Below are positions 8,259-17,032 of a stretch of DNA of 41,840 nucleotides, piece by piece. Below the pieces are notes generated by a model. That model searched no databases. It saw only the letters and a list, made by a program, of their open reading frames with translations, and had not been told where the DNA came from. This stretch comes from Polynucleobacter meluiroseus (GTDB lineage Bacteria; Pseudomonadota; Gammaproteobacteria; Burkholderiales; Burkholderiaceae): NCBI GenBank assembly GCA_945878885.1, contig CAMCUP010000017.1, positions 1 through 41,840 of the forward strand, given 5' to 3'. The position numbers and the translations under genes were made by a program. Every line of letters begins with the position of its first letter. The stretch's first letter is position 1.

Positions 8259-9098
8259 ATGAAATTAGATTACAACGTTTGTCTTGTTCATTTTCCTCAT
8301 TCTATGGCATGGTGGGAGCTAGGTGAGTTGATTTGCTTTTCCCTTCGAGACTTAGGTTTTAAGGTAGAGATTCAACATCGAAAAATGGAAAGTGATTGTC
8401 GAAATATTCTCTTAGGCGCTTTTTTATTAGAGCCAGAATTTATCAAAAAAATTCCTCAAAACTCAATTTTTATAAATACCGAGCAACTATATCTAGATGA
8501 TCAGAAATCGATATGGCCATCCGATATATATGAGTGGGCCAGAAATTTTGAAACATGGGATTACAGCGATAAAAATATTGAAAAATTTTTCGAGCATGGA
8601 ATTAAAAATGTAAAAAAATTAGGTCTTGGGTATCAGAAAGAGTTGAACCGAATTGTGAGTATGGGCACCCAAGATATTGATGTGCTTTTTTATGGGTCTA
8701 TTGGAGATAGACGGAAAAAGATAATTGATGATTTAAGTTCAGAAGGTATGAATGTAAAGGCCGTTTTTGGGGTTTATGGAAAAGAACGAGATGACTTAAT
8801 CGCAAGATCAAAAGTAATCCTCAACTTTCATCATTACAATTCCCATATTTTTGAAGTGGTGAGAGTATTTTATTTATTAAGTAATGCAAAGGCTGTTGTT
8901 GGTGAGGTTAGTGAGTCTACAAGTATTGATAAGATTTTTCTGGACAGTATAAAACCCACTCCTTATAGCGACTTGGTTATTGCTTGCAAGAAGCTGGTAA
9001 ATGAGGATAGCGAACGGCATTTTTTGGAAAATAAAGGTTTTGAAACGTTTTCAAAGTTTCCGCAAAGCAATTACACTACTCAGCTTATTGAAAAATAA
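8259..9098 (+). CDS. Glycosyltransferase-like protein (GT-B C-terminal half), AT-rich
   Basis: A protein of 279 residues without a signal peptide. The C-terminal half looks like the donor-binding domain of a GT-B glycosyltransferase: D-V-L-F-Y-G-S (141-147) with D-R-R-K next to it, then a helix with N-F-H-H-Y (189-193) and the E-V-V-R-V-F-Y-L-L-S-N region (199-209) in the place of the usual nucleotide-sugar-binding Glu segment. The N-terminal half is short for a full acceptor domain. Codon use is clearly more AT-rich than in the flanking genes, and the gene sits between two copies of the moaC 3' end, so recent acquisition is likely. The substrate is unknown; proximity to pilA allows, but does not show, a role in surface glycosylation. 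The ribosome-binding site is weak. Confidence 0.6.
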   Translation: MKLDYNVCLVHFPHSMAWWELGELICFSLRDLGFKVEIQHRKMESDCRNILLGAFLLEPEFIKKIPQNSIFINTEQLYLDDQKSIWPSDIYEWARNFETWDYSDKNIEKFFEHGIKNVKKLGLGYQKELNRIVSMGTQDIDVLFYGSIGDRRKKIIDDLSSEGMNVKAVFGVYGKERDDLIARSKVILNFHHYNSHIFEVVRVFYLLSNAKAVVGEVSESTSIDKIFLDSIKPTPYSDLVIACKKLVNEDSERHFLENKGFETFSKFPQSNYTTQLIEK

Positions 9099-9187
9099 AA
9101 TAGTCCTGTTAACTAATTTAAGAGATCTTCAAACGGGCTTGCCGTTAATTATTTAAAAAACAAATTGTTGCTAATTCTTATCCTTTA

Positions 9188-9209
9188 TTTGGACAAGATT
9201 TGGACAAGA
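9188..9209 (+). repeat. Tandem 11-bp direct repeat next to the moaC 3' end
   Basis: TTTGGACAAGA occurs twice head to tail (9188-9198 and 9199-9209). It lies 40 bases beyond the moaC stop, at the right edge of the foreign-looking stretch. The remaining intergenic DNA (9099-9248) holds a small AACGG-N5-CCGTT hairpin at 9132-9146 that may end the upstream gene. Confidence 0.6.
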
Positions 9210-9248
9210 CCAAAAGTTACGTATTGCTAGCGCTGAAATTGTTAGCGG

Positions 9249-9728
9249 CTACTTCCCCGCCTTCCATTCCCCACTCTTGCCACCACTCTTTTCTAAGAGC
9301 TTGATATCACTCATGACCATGCCACGGTCTACTGCTTTGCACATGTCATAAATGGTGAGTAGGGCGACTTGGACTGCGGTGAGGGCTTCCATTTCGACAC
9401 CGGTGGGGCCAGTGGTTTCAGCACGTACTTGGCAGCGAAACGTATGGCTTTTGGAGTCAGCCTCAAAGGTCACGCTAACGTGACTTAGGGCAAGCGGATG
9501 GCAAAGAGGTATCAGATCAGCCGTCTTTTTTGCCGCCTGAATCGCTGCAATTCGGGCAATACCCAAAACATCACCTTTTTTGTGGCTGCCAGCCTCAACC
9601 ATGGCAAAGGTCTCAGCCTGCATACGAATAGAGCCAGTAGCAATCGCTAAGCGCTGGGTATGGGCCTTATCACCCACATTAACCATATGGGCTTGACCAC
9701 TATCATCAAAATGAGTGAGTTTATTCAT
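9249..9728 (-). CDS. moaC: Cyclic pyranopterin monophosphate synthase MoaC
   Basis: A protein of 159 residues matching MoaC in length and motifs: D-K-A-x-T-x-R near the start, L-I-P-L-C-H-P-L in the centre, the M-E-A-L-T-A-V segment, and the catalytic-region M-C-K-A-V-D-R-G-M near the C-terminus. MoaC performs the second half of the first step of molybdenum-cofactor synthesis, converting the MoaA product to cyclic pyranopterin monophosphate. It is divergent from the M48 protease gene, with only 23 bases between the starts. No other moa gene is in view. A decayed second copy of its 3' end lies at 8083-8160. Confidence 0.95.
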   Translation of the reverse strand: MNKLTHFDDSGQAHMVNVGDKAHTQRLAIATGSIRMQAETFAMVEAGSHKKGDVLGIARIAAIQAAKKTADLIPLCHPLALSHVSVTFEADSKSHTFRCQVRAETTGPTGVEMEALTAVQVALLTIYDMCKAVDRGMVMSDIKLLEKSGGKSGEWKAGK

Positions 9729-9751
9729 AAGATAAGTTTTACCATAGAGGG

Positions 9752-11473
9752 ATGGAAATCGAAATTCTGCATAAAATCGGTCAAATTTACTACCGCACCC
9801 TGCGATCCTGTATTGCTGCTAGTTTAATTGGTACGCTTGCTGTCCCCATGCCCTTAATCATTTCAAGGGCATCGGCTGCTGATGTGTCGGTAGAGGGTAA
9901 TTCGGCTATTTTAGAAAATTTAGGGCGGGCAATGCAATCACCTGATGCACGCTCAAGTAATTTACCGCCATCAAGACAGCAAAACCAAGAGAGGCCTACA
10001 TTGTTACTGCCTGATATGGGTGACCCTGGTGGTAATGCTTTAAGCCCCTTAGAAGAGCGAAAAATGGGCGAACGGATTATGCGAGAAATTCGACCTGATC
10101 CCGATTATTCAGATGACTTACCTATTTATGATTTTTTAAATGAAATGGAACGGCGCCTATTACAAGCAGCCAAAAAATTACAATTGGGGGGCGCTAATAA
10201 TCAGGGTAGCGCTGCCTACAATTATGAAGTTTTCGTTGTGAAAGACCCATCGATCAACGCTTTTGCTTTACCGGGGGGATTTATTGGTTTTCACACTGGA
10301 CTAATCGTGGCAGCAGAAAGTGAGTCTGAGGTTGCATCGGTAATGGGTCATGAAACAGGGCACGTGTTGCAGCGGCATTTAGCGCGACAAATGGATAAGC
10401 AGACTACTAATACTATGGTTGCCTTGGCAGGTGCTTTGTTAGGTGCCTTAGCGGCGGCAAAAAATCCTGCTGCTGCACAAGGATTAATTACTGGAGGCCA
10501 AGCGCTGGCAATTAATAATCAATTATCGTATTCACGCGACGCTGAGCGCGAAGCCGATCGTATTGGCTTTGAAATTTTACAAGGCAGCGGTTACGATGTG
10601 AATGCGATGCCTTTGTTTTTCCAGCGTTTACAAAAAGCTACCGGCATTATGGATAAAGGTATTCCAGAATATGTGCGCACGCATCCCTTAACTACCGATC
10701 GTATTGCCGATATGCAAGATCGGGCTCGGGTTTTGCCTGTGCGTAATGTACCGCCCACGATCGAATTTTATTTAATTAAAGCACGCGCCCGAGTTGAGCA
10801 ACAAAGTAGTTCGAGCGGTTTATACGATTTACGCTTAATTTTTGATAGCTTGAGCAAGCAGTCCCAACCAGAAAAACAGCTAGAGGGCTATTATGGCTTA
10901 GCCTTAGTAGCTCAACGGCAGGGCAAAATTGATCAGGCTGAAGGTTTTTTACAGAAGGCACGTAATATCACCCAAGCCGTCATTGCGCCAGGCTCGCCCA
11001 TTCAGCGGCAAAGCATTTCATTGGATGTCACTTCTGCCGAATTAGCCTTAGCAAAGGGCAAAGCGGCAGAGTCTTTGCAAATTGCTCAAGCAAGTGTGAA
11101 AGCATTTCCACAGTCTTATGCGGCCCCTGTAGCAATGATCAACGCGGAGCTTAAGCTTGGGCGCAATACTGAAGCAATTACCTGGCTCAAAAATCGTACT
11201 AAGCTACAAGCTTCTGAGCCATTATGGTGGTCGTTGTTAGCTGCCGCTTATCGACAAGACAATAAACCCGCTTTACATCATTTTGCTTTAGCAGAAAAGT
11301 TTGCTTTAGAAGGGGCTTTACCTTATGCCATCGATCAATTAAAAATTGCCCGTTCGATTGGCGGAACTGATTTTTATCAAGCATCCACAATTGATGCTCG
11401 TATTCGAGATTATCAACGTATGTATCGTGAGCAACAACAGGATGAGGGCAAGCAAACACGACGACCTAGTTAA
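9752..11473 (+). CDS. M48-family metalloprotease with TPR region (BepA/YfgC-like)
   Basis: A protein of 573 residues. An N-terminal hydrophobic segment (about 18-42) ends in A-S-A-A, so it is probably exported to the periplasm. The zinc motif H-E-T-G-H (within [13 protein letters not shown]) and the downstream third ligand in D-A-E-R-E-A-D define a gluzincin. The C-terminal half, after about residue 340, is helical and TPR-like, as in BepA, which assembles or degrades outer-membrane proteins such as LptD. It is slightly longer than E. coli BepA because of an N-terminal extension. The start is uncertain, because the purine-rich GAGGG lies too close to the ATG for ideal spacing. Confidence 0.9.
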   Translation: MEIEILHKIGQIYYRTLRSCIAASLIGTLAVPMPLIISRASAADVSVEGNSAILENLGRAMQSPDARSSNLPPSRQQNQERPTLLLPDMGDPGGNALSPLEERKMGERIMREIRPDPDYSDDLPIYDFLNEMERRLLQAAKKLQLGGANNQGSAAYNYEVFVVKDPSINAFALPGGFIGFHTGLIVAAESESEVASVMGHETGHVLQRHLARQMDKQTTNTMVALAGALLGALAAAKNPAAAQGLITGGQALAINNQLSYSRDAEREADRIGFEILQGSGYDVNAMPLFFQRLQKATGIMDKGIPEYVRTHPLTTDRIADMQDRARVLPVRNVPPTIEFYLIKARARVEQQSSSSGLYDLRLIFDSLSKQSQPEKQLEGYYGLALVAQRQGKIDQAEGFLQKARNITQAVIAPGSPIQRQSISLDVTSAELALAKGKAAESLQIAQASVKAFPQSYAAPVAMINAELKLGRNTEAITWLKNRTKLQASEPLWWSLLAAAYRQDNKPALHHFALAEKFALEGALPYAIDQLKIARSIGGTDFYQASTIDARIRDYQRMYREQQQDEGKQTRRPS

Positions 11474-11483
11474 GGAAAAAGAC

Positions 11484-11918
11484 TTAATGTAGGCCATGAT
11501 GTTTAGTGGGAAGAGGAAAATTTTCTTCGGTAGAGCGACTTGCATGTAAGTGGGCAATGCGCCAACCTTGACTGTCTTGCAAAATAACTAAAGTAATGTT
11601 TAAAAAAAATTCTGCTTCAACTTGATCGGGCTCAAAGTGTACGGCTTCAGTAGTATCGTAAATAGCAGTGCCTAAAGTAGTATGTGACATGCAGTAAATT
11701 GGCTCAAGAAAAAGGGCGCGCGACGCTAAGAGTCTTTCTAAGCCTTGCCTAATTGAGGTATGACCGCTTAAGCGTTGTCCTTCAGGCAAAACACAAGTTA
11801 TGTTGTCATCGTCTAACCAGAGATCGAGGGCACCTTGTACATTGCGCTGTGCCAAAGCCTCACGCCATGCGTCGACTAATTCATCGGCGTTTTGAAACAG
11901 GCGCGCAAGACGTGACAT
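11484..11918 (-). CDS. NTF2-like / SnoaL-type protein
   Basis: A small protein of 144 residues with the N-terminal helix, aromatic and acidic cone residues and alternating beta strands of NTF2-like folds (W-R-E-A-L-A-Q-R-N-V-Q-G-A-L-D-L-W in helix 1, and W-R-I-A-H-L-H-A-S in the final strand). Members bind small ligands or act as isomerases or hydrolases; this one cannot be assigned a substrate. It lies 9 bases after waaF on the same strand and is probably cotranscribed with waaF, the zinc-finger gene and ilvE. It is convergent with the M48 gene, 10 bases away. Confidence 0.8.
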   Translation of the reverse strand: MSRLARLFQNADELVDAWREALAQRNVQGALDLWLDDDNITCVLPEGQRLSGHTSIRQGLERLLASRALFLEPIYCMSHTTLGTAIYDTTEAVHFEPDQVEAEFFLNITLVILQDSQGWRIAHLHASRSTEENFPLPTKHHGLH

Positions 11919-11927
11919 GTGGGTATC

Positions 11928-13022
11928 CTAAAGATTTAAAGCGGCAAAAACTTGCGCTGAGGTAATTTCTTGCAAACAAGCTAGGGTACCAAGTGGGCAA
12001 GTGCGTTGATAACACGGGCTACACGATAAGTGGAGCCAAATGACGCGGGCTTTGCTCGATTGTGGGGGAGTATGGCGGGGGTCACTTGAGCCAAAAATAG
12101 CCACTTGAAAAATTTGTAGGGCTGCAGCGACATGCATCAAACCAGAATCATTGCTGACCATTGCTTGGCAATTAGCAATAGTGGCTAATGCTTGATTAAG
12201 GCTAGTCGTACCACACCAATTATGTAACCGCGCCGCGCTAACTGCTGGTAAGGCAGTTTGTGTCTGAATTAATTGGCCCATTTCAGCATCGCTATCACCA
12301 CCTAAGATGACGATATGGGCACGCGCATTCTGCTGCAAAATTAGGGCGGCAAGTTTGGCAAAGTGGGCAATTGGCCAACGTTTTGCTGGACCAAATTCAG
12401 CACCAGGTGAAAACACATAGAGCGCATCTAGCGCAATTTGTTCGCGCCCAAAGCGAGCTTGTATGTCGATTTGATCGCCAGTAGGAATATGCAAGTGTGC
12501 TGGCTTCGTGTTAATTGGCCAAGCAGTGAACCCGGGTAACAGCTGTAATAAATTCGTATAGTGTTCTACCATTGGTGTGCGGTTAGCCTTAGAGGGGTTA
12601 GCTAAGGCTTGATTAATTAATCCAAAGCGCATTTCTCCACGGTAACCGATCCGCACAGGTATTTTTGCTAACCAAGGAATGAGCGCAGCTTTTAAACTAT
12701 TGGGCAATACAAAACAGCAGGCGTAATTAGCTAAGCGTAGTTGCTTGGCTAATTGCAGACGCGCTTGCCACTGTAATTTGCCATGTTGTAAGGGCGCTTC
12801 AATGAGGTGATTTACTTCAACGCAAGCGCGATAAATTGGCGCCACCCAAGGCGTTGTGAGCACATCAATTGCGCAAGCTGGTAAAGCCTGCTTAATTGCT
12901 GCAATCAAAGGCTGACTCATCACTGCATCGCCAATCCAATTGGGAGCGATGATCAGGATGCGGCTCCCCGAGTTAATGACCGTGGGGCGCGGTTCCGGGA
13001 ATGAGGCGATATTCAGTTCCAC
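11928..13022 (-). CDS. waaF: Lipopolysaccharide heptosyltransferase II
   Basis: A GT9-family glycosyltransferase that adds the second heptose to the LPS inner core at the cytoplasmic face. The conserved N-terminus R-I-L-I-I-A-P-N-W-I-G-D-A-V-M and the donor-site motifs F-S-P-G-A-E-F-G-P-A-K-R-W-P and N-D-S-G-L-M-H-V-A-A-A-L are present. The start is unclear. No ATG lies near the conserved N-terminus; a GTG at 13022 is used here, a TTG at 13055 is possible, and an ATT at 12977 would abut the upstream stop codon. The first two choices put the start well inside the zinc-finger gene. The mature core is about 345 residues, normal for the family. Confidence 0.9.
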   Translation of the reverse strand: MELNIASFPEPRPTVINSGSRILIIAPNWIGDAVMSQPLIAAIKQALPACAIDVLTTPWVAPIYRACVEVNHLIEAPLQHGKLQWQARLQLAKQLRLANYACCFVLPNSLKAALIPWLAKIPVRIGYRGEMRFGLINQALANPSKANRTPMVEHYTNLLQLLPGFTAWPINTKPAHLHIPTGDQIDIQARFGREQIALDALYVFSPGAEFGPAKRWPIAHFAKLAALILQQNARAHIVILGGDSDAEMGQLIQTQTALPAVSAARLHNWCGTTSLNQALATIANCQAMVSNDSGLMHVAAALQIFQVAIFGSSDPRHTPPQSSKARVIWLHLSCSPCYQRTCPLGTLACLQEITSAQVFAALNL

Positions 13023-13182
13023 AATAAGGACACTTCGCTTGACCAGTATCGACAATATCGAGAAAGACGCGCGGATGTAAATTCCAGTTAGGAGTTAATC
13101 TAGGCGGGCAATGCAAAGGTAAATCTTTGCCATTAATCAACATGGGCTCTGGGCTCAGATCTGAATTTAAGGTTTCTTGCAT
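12973..13182 (-). CDS. CHCC-type zinc-finger protein
   Basis: A protein of 69 residues with the CHCC zinc-finger pattern: L-H-C-P near the N-terminus, a His in N-L-H-P-R-V-F-L-D-I, and the C-P-Y-C-G-T-x-Y-R-L knuckle. The family is related to the small mitochondrial complex I subunit NDUFS6 and is common in alpha- and beta-proteobacteria, where it often sits between ilvE and waaF, as here. Its bacterial role is not well defined. The ilvE stop is 5 bases upstream, so an operon is likely. Confidence 0.85.
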   Translation of the reverse strand: MQETLNSDLSPEPMLINGKDLPLHCPPRLTPNWNLHPRVFLDIVDTGQAKCPYCGTEYRLIPGTAPHGH

Positions 13183-13187
13183 AGTAA

Positions 13188-14111
13188 TTAATTAGCTAGC
13201 GTTAGCCACGATTTATAGCGCTCGTTTTTACCGTACACCGTGGAGAAAAACACCTCTTGAATTTGCTTAGTAATTGGTCCTTTTACACCGTCACCAATAG
13301 TGCGATCATCGAGTTCGCGAATTGGTGTTACTTCCGCTGCAGTGCCTGTAAAAAAAGCTTCATCAGCGGTATAAACTTCATCACGGGTTAAGCGCTTTTC
13401 TTTGACTTTAAAACCAAGATCATGAGCAATGTCAATAATCGAATCACGAGTAATTCCGTCTAAGCATGAGGCGAGATCTGGGGTATAGACAATGCCATTA
13501 CGCACCATAAAGAAATTTTCACCCGAACCTTCTGAGACATAACCTTCAGTATCAAGTAATAGGGCTTCATCGTAACCATTAGCGGCGACCTCTTGGTGCG
13601 CCAAAATGGAGTTAATGTAATAGCCCGAGGCTTTCGCACGAACTAATGAAGAGTTAACAAAGTGGCGCGTGAAAGAGGAGGTCTTTACCCGAATACCTTT
13701 ATTTAAGCCATCTTCACCGAGGTAAGCTCCCCACTCCCAAGCAGCAATGGAGGTATGAATGGTGTTGCCAGTCGGCGAAACACCTAATTTTTCTGAGCCA
13801 ATAAATACAATTGGCCGAATGTAGCAAGCCGATAATTTATTGGCTTTAACGACATCGATGATGGCTTGGGTAATTTGCTCTTCATTATATGGAATGGGCA
13901 TTTGGAAAATTTTGGTGCCATTAAAGAGGCGCTTTACGTGCTCTTTGAGACGAAAAATAGCCGGCCCAGAATCGGTCTTATAAGCTCTAATACCCTCAAA
14001 TACCCCCATACCGTAATGCAGCGAATGGGTAAGCACATGAATATTGGCTTCCCGCCAGGGAACCATCTTCCCATCAAACCAAATAAAACCGTCACGGTCA
14101 GACATCGACAT
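13188..14111 (-). CDS. ilvE: Branched-chain amino acid aminotransferase
   Basis: A class IV PLP aminotransferase of 307 residues (E. coli IlvE is 309). Motifs include the N-terminal I-W-F-D-G-K-M-V-P-W, H-Y-G-M-G-V-F-E-G-I-R-A-Y, the PLP lysine in R-A-K-A-S-G-Y-Y, and E-G-S-G-E-N-F-F. It performs the last step of Leu, Ile and Val synthesis. The frame is open to 14165, but ATG 14111 has AAAGGG at ideal spacing and matches the family start. It heads a minus-strand unit ilvE / zinc finger / waaF / NTF2-like and is divergent from pgk. Confidence 0.96.
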   Translation of the reverse strand: MSMSDRDGFIWFDGKMVPWREANIHVLTHSLHYGMGVFEGIRAYKTDSGPAIFRLKEHVKRLFNGTKIFQMPIPYNEEQITQAIIDVVKANKLSACYIRPIVFIGSEKLGVSPTGNTIHTSIAAWEWGAYLGEDGLNKGIRVKTSSFTRHFVNSSLVRAKASGYYINSILAHQEVAANGYDEALLLDTEGYVSEGSGENFFMVRNGIVYTPDLASCLDGITRDSIIDIAHDLGFKVKEKRLTRDEVYTADEAFFTGTAAEVTPIRELDDRTIGDGVKGPITKQIQEVFFSTVYGKNERYKSWLTLAN

Positions 14112-14297
14112 GTTATTACCCTTTGTAGCAATTGAAGGAAAAGCCCGTTTGACCCGATGAGCCAAGCTGGCAAGGCATCTAAAGCACTTATTGTAGAGCA
14201 GGTCCCATTATTAATGAGCACTCCTGCAAAGAAGGTGGTGAGGGCGGTCGGTTTTCATTAAAATGAAGTCCATTTCCTTTATTTTTAGCCGCTTTCT

Positions 14298-15524
14298 ATG
14301 CCTGAAACCCTCTTTAACGTGAAGCGTCTTACCGATCTAGCGGCAGCTGGCCAATTAAAGGGTAAGCGGGTGTTGATTCGCGCTGATTTAAATGTGCCGC
14401 AAGACGATACCGGCAAGATTACAGAAGAAACGCGTATTAGAGCTTCGATGCCAGCAATCCAACTCTGTCTTGATGCTGGCGCAGCAGTAATGGTCACCTC
14501 TCATTTAGGAAGGCCCATTGAAGGGCAATTTAAGCCAGAAGATAGCTTGGCGCCAGTGGCTCATCGCATTGCTGAATTATTAAATCGTAAGGTCGCGCTG
14601 ATCAGTGGTTGGGTTGATGGGGGCTTTGAGGTAATGCCTGGCGAATTGGTGCTGCTAGAAAATTGTCGGCTCAATATTGGGGAAAAGAAAAATAGCGAAG
14701 TCTTGGCGAAAAAAATTGCTGCCTTATGCGATATTTATGTTAACGATGCCTTTGGCACCGCTCACCGCGCCGAGGCAACCACCTATGGAGTCGCACAATT
14801 TGCCCCAGTTGCGTGTGCTGGTCCGTTAATGGCTGCAGAGTTAGACGCACTTAGTCGTGCTCTGGCAAATCCTAAGCGGCCATTGGTAGCCATTGTCGCT
14901 GGCTCAAAGGTATCTAGTAAGCTCACAATTTTAAAATCATTAGCAAGCAAAGTTGATCAATTAATTGTTGGTGGGGGTATTGCCAATACTTTTTTGTTAG
15001 CTAAAGGCTTGCCTATTGGCAAATCGTTAGCCGAGCCCGCTTTAGTACAAGAGGCACGAGACATTATGGCAATGATGGAAAAACGGGGTGCTCATGTACC
15101 CATGCCTGAAGATGTCGTAGTTGCTAATGAGCTGTCACCTTTAGCTAGAGCAAATCGAGTTGCGGCTAATGAGGTAGCAGCTGACGATATGATTCTCGAT
15201 ATCGGTCCAAAAGCAGCAGCGAAATTGTCAATCATGTTAGCTAACGCTGGTACGATTGTTTGGAATGGGCCGCTTGGAGTATTTGAAATCGATCAATTTG
15301 GCGGCGGTACCAAAATGTTGGCTGCAGCAATTGCGCACTCTCCCGCGTTTTCGATTGCAGGCGGAGGCGATACTTTGGCTGCCATTGCTAAATATGGTAT
15401 TGAAAAACAAGTTAGTTACATTTCGACCGGCGGCGGAGCCTTCCTTGAATTTTTAGAGGGCAAAACTTTACCCGCCTTTGCAGTCCTGGTAGAGCGAGCC
15501 AAAGAAGTAAATACAAAGAAGTAA
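14298..15524 (+). CDS. pgk: Phosphoglycerate kinase
   Basis: A protein of 408 residues with the PGK signature [11 protein letters not shown] near the start, the S-H-L-G-R-P loop, and the C-terminal ATP-site glycine motifs ([14 protein letters not shown]). It transfers phosphate between 1,3-bisphosphoglycerate and ADP in lower glycolysis. It is the first of a same-strand series pgk-pyk-fba-purC-purE-purK-sua5, an order common in Burkholderiales. pyk follows after 27 bases. Confidence 0.97.
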   Translation: MPETLFNVKRLTDLAAAGQLKGKRVLIRADLNVPQDDTGKITEETRIRASMPAIQLCLDAGAAVMVTSHLGRPIEGQFKPEDSLAPVAHRIAELLNRKVALISGWVDGGFEVMPGELVLLENCRLNIGEKKNSEVLAKKIAALCDIYVNDAFGTAHRAEATTYGVAQFAPVACAGPLMAAELDALSRALANPKRPLVAIVAGSKVSSKLTILKSLASKVDQLIVGGGIANTFLLAKGLPIGKSLAEPALVQEARDIMAMMEKRGAHVPMPEDVVVANELSPLARANRVAANEVAADDMILDIGPKAAAKLSIMLANAGTIVWNGPLGVFEIDQFGGGTKMLAAAIAHSPAFSIAGGGDTLAAIAKYGIEKQVSYISTGGGAFLEFLEGKTLPAFAVLVERAKEVNTKK

Positions 15525-15551
15525 ATAATAAATAACCCCCTAAAGGACAGC

Positions 15552-16988
15552 ATGTTAAGAGCTACAAAAATTATCGCTACCCTCGGACCAGCCTCCGAAA
15601 AGCCAGAGGTTTTGCGCGAGATGATTCGCGCAGGTCTCGATGTTGTACGCCTTAATTTTTCTCACGGTACCGTTGCAGATCACATGGCACGTCATAATTT
15701 AGTGCGCACGATTTCTGCCGAAATTGGTCGGGAAGTGGGCATCATGGCAGATTTACAGGGGCCTAAAATTCGGGTTGGAAAGTTTGCTAATGGCAAAGTA
15801 CAACTGCAAGAAGGAGCAAGTTTTATTTTAGATGTAGCATGTGAATTGGGTAATGAAGAACGAGTTGGTCTCGATTACAAAAATTTACCGCAAGATGTCA
15901 AAGCCGGTGATCGACTCTTATTAAATGATGGGCTAATTGTTTTGCGTGTAGCGAGCGTGCAGGGCAAGGAGATTCATACTGTAGTTGAGCTTGGTGGACC
16001 GCTTTCGAATAACAAGGGCATTAACCGCGCTGGCGGTGGCTTAACAGCTCCAGCCCTAACCGAAAAAGATATTCAAGATTTAGACGCAGCAATTGCGATG
16101 GGCGTCGATTTTATTGCCATCAGCTTTCCTAAAGATGGTGCGGATATGTTAATTGCACGTAATTTAGCTGATGCAGCTAGCGCCAAACATGGCGTTGGCA
16201 AAGTAAAGTTAATTGCTAAGGTTGAGCGGGCAGAGGCTATTGTGCCAGAGGCCTTAGATAGCATTATTCGTGAGAGCGACGGCATTATGGTGGCGCGGGG
16301 CGATTTAGCAATTGAGGTTGGCAACCCCGCCGTACCAGCCTTACAAAAACGGATGATTCGTTTAGCTCGCCAAGCTGATAAGTTTACGATTACTGCCACT
16401 CAAATGATGGAGTCGATGATTACTGCGCCCGTTCCAACCCGTGCAGAAGTAAGTGATGTAGCCAATGCAGTTTTAGATGGTACCGACGCCGTGATGCTTT
16501 CGGCAGAGTCTGCCACTGGACTTTACCCAGTTAAAACCATTGAACAAATGGCAGAAATTTGTATCGAGGCTGAAAAATCAGAACAGGTACGTTTAGATAC
16601 TGATTTTTTAGATCAAACCTTTACTCGTATTGATCAATCAATTGCCTTGGGAGCCTTATTTACCGCCCATCATTTAAATGCAGCTGCCATAGCCGCATTA
16701 ACCGAGTCTGGATCAACCCCCATTTGGATGAGTCGTCATAATATTCATGTGCCCATTTTTGCACTAACGTCAAAAGTATCAACCCAAAGAGCATTAAGCG
16801 CCTACCGTAATGTAACCCCAATTAGTATTGAAGTTAGTAAAGATCGTGATACAGCCTTACGCCAAGTAGAAGAGCGCTTAAAAATGAGTGGCGCCATTCA
16901 GTCAGGCGATACCATCGTACTCACCATTGGCGAGCCAATGGGTGAGCCTGGCGGCAGTAATACGTTAAAAATTGTTAAAGTGAAATGA
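15552..16988 (+). CDS. pyk: Pyruvate kinase
   Basis: A protein of 478 residues. The N-terminal K-I-I-A-T-L-G-P-A-S motif, the K-I-R-V-G substrate loop, the active-site lysine region K-L-I-A-K-V-E-R-A-E, and T-A-T-Q-M-M-E-S-M are all present. It converts phosphoenolpyruvate and ADP to pyruvate and ATP. AAGGA precedes the ATG. The product would feed the 2-oxoacid dehydrogenase encoded further along, but no direct link is shown. Confidence 0.97.
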   Translation: MLRATKIIATLGPASEKPEVLREMIRAGLDVVRLNFSHGTVADHMARHNLVRTISAEIGREVGIMADLQGPKIRVGKFANGKVQLQEGASFILDVACELGNEERVGLDYKNLPQDVKAGDRLLLNDGLIVLRVASVQGKEIHTVVELGGPLSNNKGINRAGGGLTAPALTEKDIQDLDAAIAMGVDFIAISFPKDGADMLIARNLADAASAKHGVGKVKLIAKVERAEAIVPEALDSIIRESDGIMVARGDLAIEVGNPAVPALQKRMIRLARQADKFTITATQMMESMITAPVPTRAEVSDVANAVLDGTDAVMLSAESATGLYPVKTIEQMAEICIEAEKSEQVRLDTDFLDQTFTRIDQSIALGALFTAHHLNAAAIAALTESGSTPIWMSRHNIHVPIFALTSKVSTQRALSAYRNVTPISIEVSKDRDTALRQVEERLKMSGAIQSGDTIVLTIGEPMGEPGGSNTLKIVKVK

Positions 16989-17032
16989 TTAAACTTTATT
17001 TACTCTCATTATTTATTTTTTAGAGGATTACT

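Noticed and set aside
7943..8326. A 127-codon plus-strand open frame across the lipoprotein start and the moaC remnant
   Set aside because: It runs antisense to the lipoprotein gene and then through the decayed moaC copy, has no ribosome-binding site, and overlaps the better-supported glycosyltransferase-like gene.
14112..14165. N-terminal extension of ilvE
   Set aside because: The ATG at 14111 has a well-spaced AAAGGG and matches the family's N-terminus.
13934..14221. A 95-codon minus-strand frame over the ilvE start
   Set aside because: It overlaps ilvE in another frame, and its sequence lacks any family features.
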